Below are positions 23,579 to 30,721 of a DNA stretch of 36,014 bases, piece after piece; the first letter of the stretch is position 1, and every line of letters begins with the position of its first letter. This DNA comes from an uncultured Oscillochloris sp. Lineage in GTDB: Bacteria; Chloroflexota; Chloroflexia; Chloroflexales; Chloroflexaceae. Both the position numbers and the translations under genes were made by a program. The DNA lies in contig CAISPW010000225.1 of assembly GCA_903887465.1 (NCBI GenBank), positions 1 through 36,014 of the forward strand, written 5' to 3'. The notes beneath the pieces are model-generated. The model ran no database searches and was not told the DNA's origin. It was given only the letters and a program-made list of their open reading frames with translations.

Positions 23579-23603
23579 AAGACGAAGAGAGTGAGAAGAG
23601 CCG

Positions 23604-25322
23604 ATGAGTACCTTTCAAGACCTGCACGTGGGAACAGACGGAGTGGTGAGCCTGAGCGTTGCCCAGCGTGGGCACCAACTTCTCGACACGCCCATGCTCA
23701 ACAAGGGCAGTGCCTTCAGCGAGGAGGAGCGCCGGGATCTGGGCCTGCTCGGCCTGCTGCCGCCCCACGTCGCCACCATGGATGAGCAGCTAACCCGCAC
23801 CTACGAGAACTATCGCCAGAAGACCAGCGACCTTGAGCGCTACGTGTTCCTGACCAGCCTCCAGGATCGCAACGAGGTCCTCTTCTATCGGCTGCTTCAG
23901 CTCCACACCGTCGAGATGATGCCGATTGTCTACACCCCGATTGTCGGGGCGGCCTCGCAGCACTACAGCCACATCTACCGCCGCCCGCGCGGACTCTACA
24001 TCCCCTACCCCGACGCCGACAAGATCGAGGAGATGCTGCGCAACACGCCCTTCCCCGAGGTGCGCGTGATTGTCGTCACCGACGGCGAGCGCATCCTCGG
24101 CCTAGGCGACCTGGGCATCGGTGGGATGGGCATTCCGATCGGCAAGCTCTCGCTCTACACCCTCTGCGCCGGCATCCACCCCGCCACCACCCTGCCGATC
24201 ACCCTCGACGTGGGCACCAACAACCGCGAACTCCTGGACGACCCGCTCTACCTGGGCTGGCGTCACGAGCGCGTGCGCGGTGCCGCCTACGACGCCTTCA
24301 TCGAGCAGTTTGTTGTCGCGGTGACGCGGGTCTTCCCCGATGTGATCTTGCAGTGGGAAGACTTCGCCAAGCAGAATGCCGCCACCCTGCTCGACCGCTA
24401 CCGCAACCGGCTTTGCACCTTCAACGATGACATTCAGGGCACCGGAGCCGTCACCGTCTCCGGCCTGCTGGCCGCCACCGATGTGGCCGGCCTGCCCCTG
24501 CACCAGCAGCGCATCGTCATGCTCGGTGCCGGCTCATCCGTCCACGGCATCTGCGACCAGATCGTGGTCGCCATGTGTGACGAGGGTGCCACGCCCGCCG
24601 AGGCTCGGGCCATGATCTGGCTGGTTGACAGCCGTGGGCTGGTTCACTCCGGGCGCACCGACCTGGGCGACGAGCCCTTTAAGGTGGCCTACGCCCAGCC
24701 CGCCAGTTGCACCGATGGCTGGCATCGGACAGAGTCCGGCCCCGTCACCCTCGCCGAGATCGTCCACAACGTGCGCCCGGGCATCCTGATCGGCGCGGCC
24801 GCGCAGCCCGGTGCCTTCAGCGAGGCGCTCGTCCGCGACATGGCCAGCCACGTCGAGCGGCCGATCATCTTCCCGATCTCTAACCCCACATCCAAGAGCG
24901 AGGCGGTTCCCGCCGACCTGCTGGCCTGGACCGACGGGCGCGCCCTGGTCGCTACCGGCAGCCCCTACGCCCCGGTACCCTTTGGCGATAAGCTCGTCAC
25001 GATTGGCCAGTGCAATAACGTCTTCATCTTCCCCGGCGTGGGCCTGGGCGTGCTGGCCTCGGGCGCGCGCCGCATTACCGACGGCATGTTCGTGGCCGCC
25101 GCCCGCGCGCTCAGCGAGCTGTCGCCCGCCCGCGAGGATCCAGCTGCCTCGCTCTATCCGGCCCTCGAAAACGTGCGCTACGCCGCGCGCCAGGTGGCGC
25201 TGGCGGTCGGCCTCGAAGCCCAGCACGCCGGTGTGGCCGAGCTGTGTACCGCTGTGGAGCTGTCCCACCGCGTCGATCAGCTTATGTGGGAGCCGCGCTA
25301 CGCCCAGATCCGCCGGGCCTAA
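23604..25322 (+). CDS. NAD-dependent malic enzyme
   Basis: Oxidative decarboxylation of malate to pyruvate. The 572-residue length fits the large (MaeA/SfcA) type. Signatures: [32 protein letters not shown] with the catalytic tyrosine, [20 protein letters not shown] with the arginine, [23 protein letters not shown] (metal-binding Glu and Asp), [12 protein letters not shown], the second Rossmann loop [12 protein letters not shown] and [15 protein letters not shown] rather than NADP use is inferred from overall type only. The ATG at 23604 has only a weak purine-rich site (GAGAAGAG). It is alone in its transcript, with the hairpin element at 25346-25490 after it. Confidence 0.94.
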   Translation: MSTFQDLHVGTDGVVSLSVAQRGHQLLDTPMLNKGSAFSEEERRDLGLLGLLPPHVATMDEQLTRTYENYRQKTSDLERYVFLTSLQDRNEVLFYRLLQLHTVEMMPIVYTPIVGAASQHYSHIYRRPRGLYIPYPDADKIEEMLRNTPFPEVRVIVVTDGERILGLGDLGIGGMGIPIGKLSLYTLCAGIHPATTLPITLDVGTNNRELLDDPLYLGWRHERVRGAAYDAFIEQFVVAVTRVFPDVILQWEDFAKQNAATLLDRYRNRLCTFNDDIQGTGAVTVSGLLAATDVAGLPLHQQRIVMLGAGSSVHGICDQIVVAMCDEGATPAEARAMIWLVDSRGLVHSGRTDLGDEPFKVAYAQPASCTDGWHRTESGPVTLAEIVHNVRPGILIGAAAQPGAFSEALVRDMASHVERPIIFPISNPTSKSEAVPADLLAWTDGRALVATGSPYAPVPFGDKLVTIGQCNNVFIFPGVGLGVLASGARRITDGMFVAAARALSELSPAREDPAASLYPALENVRYAARQVALAVGLEAQHAGVAELCTAVELSHRVDQLMWEPRYAQIRRA

Positions 25323-25345
25323 GGCACATTTCCCCAGGGCTGATG

Positions 25346-25490
25346 CAAAGTCGCTGGGGCTGCGTCCCAGACCTCGCTTTTTGTTGGTTTTTGGCGGCTT
25401 CGCCGCCAAAAACCAACAAAAAAAAAGATCGTTCGGGGGTGGCTTTGCCACCTCCAAACCCCCGCCGGAGGCGACGTTGCAACCGCCCTG
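25346..25490 (+). repeat. Dispersed multi-hairpin element, copy 4 (complete)
   Basis: About 145 bp with the same order as copy 2. Stem I is TGGGGctgcgTCCCA. Stem II is a perfect 21-bp stem (25378-25398 with 25402-25422) of different sequence, TTTTTGTTGG...GGCGGC. Then comes AAGATCGTTCGGGGGTGGC with stem III (GCCACCTCC, one G-U type change), and the GGAGGCGAC / GCAACCGCCCT end. It lies between the convergent malic enzyme and glycosyltransferase genes and, with T-runs at both stem feet, could end transcription both ways. Confidence 0.8.
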
Positions 25491-25541
25491 CACATTTCCT
25501 CAACACAACGCGGGTTTTTAGGGCGGCAGCGCTACATTCAA

Positions 25542-26534
25542 TTAGCGCCGATCACGCAGGCCGTAGGGCCGGGCCTCGTTGTCGAAGCCGAGGGCGTCGG
25601 AGACGATGTAGAGTGGCCGCCCCTTGACCTCGTCGTAGATCCGACCGACGTACTCGCCGATGATGCCGATTGAGACCAGCTGCACCGCGCCGAGGAAGAG
25701 TACCATCGCCAGGGTGCTGGCCTGCCCGTAGAAGGCCGAGTCGGTCGGGTTCCCGGTGTAAAGCAGGCGCATGACCACCACGGCGAACAGAAAGGTCAGG
25801 CTGATCGCGGCGGTGATGAAGCCCAGGTAGGTGGCCAGTTGGAGCGGCAGGTAGCTAAAGCTGGTGATCCCGTCCATGGCAAACTTAAGCATCTTGCGCA
25901 GCGGGTATTTGGTATCGCCGGCCTTGCGGGCGTGACGCAGGTAGGGCACGCCGGCCTGCTTGAATCCCACCCACACCGATAGCCCGCGCATGAAGCGGTG
26001 GTGTTCACGGATGCGCGCCAGCGAGTCCACCACTTTGCGATCCATCAGCCGGAAGTCGCCGGTGTCCAACGGGATATTCACGCTGGTGATCTTGATGATC
26101 AGGCGATAGAACAGGGCCGCCGTCATGGTCTTAAACCAGGTCTCGCCCTCGCGCTCGGCGCGTACCGCGTAGACCACCTCGTAGCCCTCGCGCCACTTGG
26201 CGATCAGCTCGGGGATGACCTCGGGCGGATCCTGCAGGTCCGAGTCGATCACCACCACCGCGCAGCCCTGGGCGTAGTCGGTGCCGGCGGTAATCGCCAA
26301 CTGGTGGCCGAAGTTCTTGGAGAAGTAGACCACCTTGACTCGCGGGTCGCGCCGGTTGATCTCGCGCATGAGTTCAGGCGAACGGTCACGGCTACCGTCG
26401 TTTATCAGCACGATCTCGAAGGGTTCGCCCAGCGCCTCTAGCGCGGCGCTTGTCCGCTGACAGAACTCCTCGATCAGCTGCTCCTCGTTATACACCGGTG
26501 CAACCACCGAGAAGGTGGGGCGTTCGTGGGTCAT
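25542..26534 (-). CDS. Family 2 glycosyltransferase with two C-terminal membrane segments (GtrB/DPM1-like)
   Basis: The 330-residue enzyme likely moves a sugar from a nucleotide to a polyprenyl phosphate at the cytoplasmic membrane face. Motifs: [65 protein letters not shown] (metal-binding DSD and QDP), [11 protein letters not shown] and [15 protein letters not shown]. Two membrane helices follow (about 230-262 and 270-300). The length and plan match GtrB/ArnC-type transferases, but the sugar is not known. The start ATG 26534 has a weak upstream site. polA ends 60 bases upstream on the same strand, so cotranscription is possible. Confidence 0.92.
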   Translation of the reverse strand: MTHERPTFSVVAPVYNEEQLIEEFCQRTSAALEALGEPFEIVLINDGSRDRSPELMREINRRDPRVKVVYFSKNFGHQLAITAGTDYAQGCAVVVIDSDLQDPPEVIPELIAKWREGYEVVYAVRAEREGETWFKTMTAALFYRLIIKITSVNIPLDTGDFRLMDRKVVDSLARIREHHRFMRGLSVWVGFKQAGVPYLRHARKAGDTKYPLRKMLKFAMDGITSFSYLPLQLATYLGFITAAISLTFLFAVVVMRLLYTGNPTDSAFYGQASTLAMVLFLGAVQLVSIGIIGEYVGRIYDEVKGRPLYIVSDALGFDNEARPYGLRDRR

Positions 26535-26593
26535 ATATCCTCACGGTATCCTTGATGGGTCGGCGATGTCGCCGCCCGATAGGATACCAGATC

Positions 26594-29503
26594 TCAGCTC
26601 ATCTGCTCCCAGTTCGGGCCAGTCTCGACATCTACGCCTAAAGGCACCTGCTGCTCCACGCCGTCCGCGTCGGCCCACTTCAGCGCGTAGGCGTGTTCCA
26701 TCACCCTGCGCACGAGATCTTTGGCCTGATCCAGCTCGGCGTCGGGAGCCTCAAGGATCAGCTCGTCGTGAACCTGGAGCAGCAGCCGCGTGCGCAGGCC
26801 GTGTTCCTCCAGTGCGCGCAACATATTCACCATAGCGATCTTCATGATGTCGGCAGCGGTGCCCTGGATGGGCGCGTTGACCGCCTCGCGCTCGGCGGCC
26901 GCCCGTCGCGGCCCCTTGGTCTGCAGGTCGCGCATCTCGCGGCGTCGCCCAAAAATGGTTGAGACATAGCCGTTGGCCTGCCCCGACTCGATTGTCTCGC
27001 TGATGTAGGTGCGGATGCCGGGGAAGCGAGCGAACAGGCCGTCGATCAGCGCATGCGCGTCTGTCCGGCTCAGCTCAGTGCGCTGGGCCAGGCCGAAGGC
27101 GCTCATCCCGTAGATGACGCCAAATACGACGCTCTTCGCGATCCGGCGCTGGCCCGTGTCCACCTGCGCAATCGGCACGCCGAAGAGTTGCGCCGCCGTG
27201 GCTGCGTGGATATCCTGGCCTTCTTGGAAGGCCCGCACTAGGCTCGGATCCCTGGTGATGTAGGCCAGGACGCGCAGCTCGATCTGCGAGTAGTCGGCGG
27301 CGATGAAGGTGTGTCCCGGCGCGGCCACAAACCCGCGCCGGATCTCGCGGCCCTCCTGGGTTCGCACGGGTATGTTCTGTAAGCTTGGCTCAGACGAACT
27401 CAACCGCCCGGTGGCCGCGCCCACCTGGTTGTAGGTCGTGTGAACCCGCCCGGTCTGCGGGTTGACTAGGCCGGGCAGGGCGTCCACGTAGGTACTCTTG
27501 AGCTTGGAGAGCTGGCGATACTCCAAGATACGCTCGCAGATCCCGCTGGTGTCCTTTGCGCGCAGGCGCTCCAGGGTGTCGGCGGTAATCGAGTACTTCT
27601 TGGTCTTCGCCGTACGGTCAACGCCCTCGGTAGGCAGGCCGATCTTGCCGAAGAGGATGTCGCTGATCTGGTCGCTGGAGTTGATGTTGAACGGCCCCCC
27701 GGAGATCTGGTAGATCTCGTGTTCGATCTCGCCAATGCGTGTACCGAACTTGACGCCTAGCTGCTCGATGTAGGGCTTGTCGAGGCCGATCCCGGCCTGC
27801 TCCATCGTCACCAGCACATCTACCAGGGGCAGTTCCAGGCGTCGAAAGAGGCTGGCGAGGCGCGGGTTGGCGTCCAGCTGCGGCTCCAGGGCACCCACGA
27901 GGCGCAAGGTCATGTCGGCATCGGCAGCGGCGTAGGGTGTCGCCAAAGGTATTGGCACCTTGTCAAAGCTGATCTGCTTGCTGGCCTTGCCGATCAGATT
28001 CTCAATCGGGGTCATTGTGTCGGGGAGCTGGAGTTCGTAGAAGGCCAGATCCTTCAGGCCGACGCGCTTGCCGAGCAGGGCGGCCACGATCATCGTGTCG
28101 AAGGCCAGGCCGCGCACGCGGATCCCCGCGCCTAGCAGCATCTCGATGTCGAACTTGGCGTTGTGGGCGTATTTGGCCTTAGCCGGGTTCTCAAAGAAGG
28201 GTTTGAGCGCCGCGATCACCTGCACGGCGGGCAACTGCGGCCCCTCGGCGTGGCCACAGGGCACATAGACCGCGCTGCCGGGCGCGATGGCGATGGAGAT
28301 TCCGCAGAGGGCGCTCTGGAAGGGGCGCAGGCCGGTGGTCTCGGTGTCGAAGGCGAAGCCGGGGGCAGCCTCCAGCGCACGCACCAGGGCGGCCAGCTCG
28401 TGGTCGGTCGTGACGGCGCGGTAATCACCGAGGGCGGGCGCGGACGGGACATCGGCGACGAGGAGTGGCACCTCGCCGAAAAGCGAGAGCTGCGTGGTCT
28501 CGGAGGTAGAGACGGCATGCTGGGCCGTCTCTCCGTCGGTACCGGGCAAGACGGCCCGCTGGGCCGTCTCTCCGTCGGTATCGGGCAAGACGGCCCACCG
28601 GGCCGTCTCTCCGTCGGTACCGGGCAGCTTCTTCAGCAAGCCCGAGCTGGCACCAAACTCCAACTCCTGGAACAGCCGGATCACGGCGGCCCGGTCATAC
28701 TCGTGGACGGCGGCGTCGGCGAGGATCAGCCGCACCGGCACATCACAGACGATGGTGGCCAGCTTCTTGCTAAATACCGCCGCCTCGCGCTGGCCATCGA
28801 GCAGCTTCTGGTAGCGATTCGGGGCATCGGCGAGGTGGTCGTAGAGGTTCTCCACGCTGCCAAACTGATTGAGCAAGGTGATCGCCCCGGCCTCGCCGAT
28901 GCCCCGCACGCCGGGGATATTGTCGGACGTATCGCCCTTGAGGCCGCGCAGGTCGGCCAACTGGCTAGGAGCGAGACCCTTGTAGCGCTCGCGAACCTTC
29001 GCTTCGTCGTAGATCGTGGTGGTCGTTTTTTGGCCGTAGGGATTGGCCAAGATCACCCGCACGTGCGCGTCTACCAACTGAAGCGAGTCCGTATCGCCGG
29101 TGAGGATGAGCGTCTCGACATCCTCGGCGCTGGCCTGGCGGGCCAGGGTGCCGATCACATCGTCGGCCTCATAGCCGTCGGCGGTGTAGATCGGCATGTT
29201 CAGGGCGCGGCAGAACTCCTGGATGCGCGCCATCTGCGAGTGAAATTCCTCGGGCGTCTCGGCGCGACCGGCCTTGTACTCGGCGTACATATCGTCGCGG
29301 AAGGTGCGCCCAACGTCGAAAGAGATAGCGACGTACTCGGGGCGCTGCGCCTGGATCGTGGTGAGCAGGATCTGGGCGAAGCCAAAAACTGCGTAGGTCG
29401 GCTCGCCACGCGAGGAGCGCAAGCCAGAGACCTTCAGGGCGTGGAAGGCGCGGAAGGCCAGGGCGTGGCCGTCGATCAGCGCGAGGCGCTTGCGTTGGGA
29501 CAT
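26594..29503 (-). CDS. polA: DNA polymerase I
   Basis: Repair and Okazaki-fragment polymerase with all three domains in 969 residues. The 5' nuclease (about 1-290) has LIDGHALAFRAFHAL, DGYEADDVIGTLA and GLKGDTSDNIPGVRGIG. The 3'-5' exonuclease (about 360-560) keeps its acidic residues (FDTETTG, AHNAKFDIEML, YAAADADMT), so proofreading is probably intact. The polymerase (about 570-969) has SLQNIPVRT, ADYSQIELRVLAY, VVFGVIYGMSAFGLAQ and LLQVHDELILEAP. Between nuclease and exonuclease lies an inserted tandem repeat of 13 residues (x3) encoded by palindromic DNA at 28511-28627. It has an extended -10 promoter at 29543-29551. Confidence 0.97.
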   Translation of the reverse strand: MSQRKRLALIDGHALAFRAFHALKVSGLRSSRGEPTYAVFGFAQILLTTIQAQRPEYVAISFDVGRTFRDDMYAEYKAGRAETPEEFHSQMARIQEFCRALNMPIYTADGYEADDVIGTLARQASAEDVETLILTGDTDSLQLVDAHVRVILANPYGQKTTTTIYDEAKVRERYKGLAPSQLADLRGLKGDTSDNIPGVRGIGEAGAITLLNQFGSVENLYDHLADAPNRYQKLLDGQREAAVFSKKLATIVCDVPVRLILADAAVHEYDRAAVIRLFQELEFGASSGLLKKLPGTDGETARWAVLPDTDGETAQRAVLPGTDGETAQHAVSTSETTQLSLFGEVPLLVADVPSAPALGDYRAVTTDHELAALVRALEAAPGFAFDTETTGLRPFQSALCGISIAIAPGSAVYVPCGHAEGPQLPAVQVIAALKPFFENPAKAKYAHNAKFDIEMLLGAGIRVRGLAFDTMIVAALLGKRVGLKDLAFYELQLPDTMTPIENLIGKASKQISFDKVPIPLATPYAAADADMTLRLVGALEPQLDANPRLASLFRRLELPLVDVLVTMEQAGIGLDKPYIEQLGVKFGTRIGEIEHEIYQISGGPFNINSSDQISDILFGKIGLPTEGVDRTAKTKKYSITADTLERLRAKDTSGICERILEYRQLSKLKSTYVDALPGLVNPQTGRVHTTYNQVGAATGRLSSSEPSLQNIPVRTQEGREIRRGFVAAPGHTFIAADYSQIELRVLAYITRDPSLVRAFQEGQDIHAATAAQLFGVPIAQVDTGQRRIAKSVVFGVIYGMSAFGLAQRTELSRTDAHALIDGLFARFPGIRTYISETIESGQANGYVSTIFGRRREMRDLQTKGPRRAAAEREAVNAPIQGTAADIMKIAMVNMLRALEEHGLRTRLLLQVHDELILEAPDAELDQAKDLVRRVMEHAYALKWADADGVEQQVPLGVDVETGPNWEQMS
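28511..28627 (-). repeat. Three 39-bp palindromic tandem repeats inside polA
   Basis: Units at 28511-28549, 28550-28588 and 28589-28627 are almost identical and encode LPGTDGETAQ-AV type 13-residue repeats in the linker between the 5' nuclease and exonuclease domains. Each contains a short inverted repeat (GACGGCCC / GGGCCGTC). Confidence 0.85.
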
Positions 29504-29542
29504 AGCGGGACTCTCCCCCGTAGCAAAAGCGTGCTAAATAAC

Positions 29543-29551
29543 ATTATACCA
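29543..29551 (-). promoter_or_regulatory. Extended -10 promoter of polA
   Basis: TGGTATAAT on the minus strand is a perfect extended -10; the start would be near 29536, giving a leader of about 33 bases with GGGGGAGAG before the ATG. No -35 box is needed or seen. Confidence 0.6.
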
Positions 29552-29576
29552 TCCCGCCTCGGCCTGTGGTATGCCG

Positions 29577-29679
29577 GGGGTTTGGATCGTGGATGACACG
29601 AAATGGGGCGAACTTCGTGTTCGCGAAGTTCGCGTTCGCGTCATCCGCCCCATTTCGTGTCATCCGCGATCCAAACCCC
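29577..29679. terminator. Nested palindrome between yvcK-like gene and polA
   Basis: Outer arms of 34 bp with one mismatch (29577-29610 with 29646-29679) start GGGGTTTGGATCG and contain GATGACACGAAATGGGGCG. A second perfect 10-bp hairpin (GCGAACTTCG, 29608-29633) sits at the tip. The right arm covers the stop codon and last six codons of the yvcK-like gene. It probably ends that transcript; no T-run is present. Confidence 0.65.
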
Positions 29680-30721
29680 GCCCGCGATCGAGACCCCCGT
29701 CTTCGCCTTGCAGGTAACGGTACAGCGCCGCGCCGACCTTGGCCGGGTCGTAGCGCATCGTGTCCTGCTTGTTCCAGAGCTGGCGGGCCGTGCCGGGAGC
29801 CTCGCTGTAGTCGTCCAGCAGGGGCTGCACGCCGAGGGCCGCGATCTGGGCGATCTCGGTGTCGTCGGGTGCGAGTATCTGCAGACCATCGGCGGCCAGA
29901 CGCTCAACCAGATCATTCGGCAGGTTCGGGCTGCGGTTGATAATGGCCGCGTCGAGGTGCCCTGGCCCGAGCAGTTCGTCCAGGCGGGCCACGTGATCGT
30001 AGGCTCCCATGCGCTCGGTCTGCCCGGACTGGGTGGTGGAGTTGCAGACGTAGACCACCCGCGCCCGCGTCGAGCGCAGCGCCTCGACCACGCCGCCAAA
30101 CTGGAGGGTGGCCAGGATCGAGGTGAAGAAGCTGCCCGGCCCGATCGTCACCAGGTCGGCGTCGAGGATGGCCTCAATCGCTGGCGGGTAGGCGGGGGCG
30201 GGCGGGTCGAGGAAGAGCCGCCGGATGGGCGGCTGGCCCAGGGCGCGCACCTGCACCTCGCCGCGCACCGTGGAGCCATCGGCCAGTTCAGCGCAGAGTT
30301 GCACGTCGGCGGTGGAGACGGGCAGCACCGGAACGGCGCTGCCCGCCAGCTCGGCGACGGTGGCCACCGCCCCGGCGAAGTCACCGCTGAGCTGAGCGAG
30401 GGCCGCGATCAGCAGGTTGCCGAAGGCCATGCCGTCGAGGGCGGGGTGCGCGGGGGCGCGGAAGCGCTGCTCCAGCAGGCGCGGCCAGAGCGCATCGCGG
30501 TCGGTCGCCAGGGCCGCGATGGTGGCCCGCAGGTCGCCGGGGGCGGGGATGTGGCCCACCGCCCGCGCCACCCCCGTGCTGCGGCCAGTGTCCGTCACCG
30601 CGACAACCGCCGCGCGCCGGGCGAAGTAGGGTGCCGCGCCGAGCAGCATCTGGGACGCGCCGCCGCCGCCGCCGATTGCGACAAGGGTTGCGGGTTGCGG
30701 GTTGCGGGTTGTATGGGTCAC
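29660..30721 (-). CDS. YvcK/CofD-like protein (gluconeogenesis factor family)
   Basis: The 353 residues match the YvcK/CofD fold: IGGGGGASQMLLGA (nucleotide loop), TDTGRSTGVARAVG with HIPAPGDLRATIAAL, MAFGNLLIAALAQLSGDF, VQLCAELADGSTVRGE, LVTIGPGSFFTSI and VCNSTTQSGQTERMGAYDHV. YvcK proteins bind UDP-sugars and control cell shape and carbon use; this one is divergent in the first loop. The start is a GTG overlapping the P-ATPase stop by 4 bases. The first codons (T-R-N-P-Q-P-A-T) come from a heptamer array, and the last ones (GLDRGRGLDRG) from the palindrome at 29577-29679, so both ends appear shaped by repeats. An internal start is possible. Confidence 0.87.
   Translation of the reverse strand: MTHTTRNPQPATLVAIGGGGGASQMLLGAAPYFARRAAVVAVTDTGRSTGVARAVGHIPAPGDLRATIAALATDRDALWPRLLEQRFRAPAHPALDGMAFGNLLIAALAQLSGDFAGAVATVAELAGSAVPVLPVSTADVQLCAELADGSTVRGEVQVRALGQPPIRRLFLDPPAPAYPPAIEAILDADLVTIGPGSFFTSILATLQFGGVVEALRSTRARVVYVCNSTTQSGQTERMGAYDHVARLDELLGPGHLDAAIINRSPNLPNDLVERLAADGLQILAPDDTEIAQIAALGVQPLLDDYSEAPGTARQLWNKQDTMRYDPAKVGAALYRYLQGEDGGLDRGRGLDRG
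30685..30712 (-). repeat. Heptamer tandem repeat (GGGTTGC x3 plus GGGTTGT) coding for the YvcK-like N-terminus
   Basis: Four contiguous 7-bp units lie within the first codons of the yvcK-like gene and give the residues RNPQPAT on the minus strand. A change of one unit would shift the frame, making this a possible slippage site. Confidence 0.8.
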
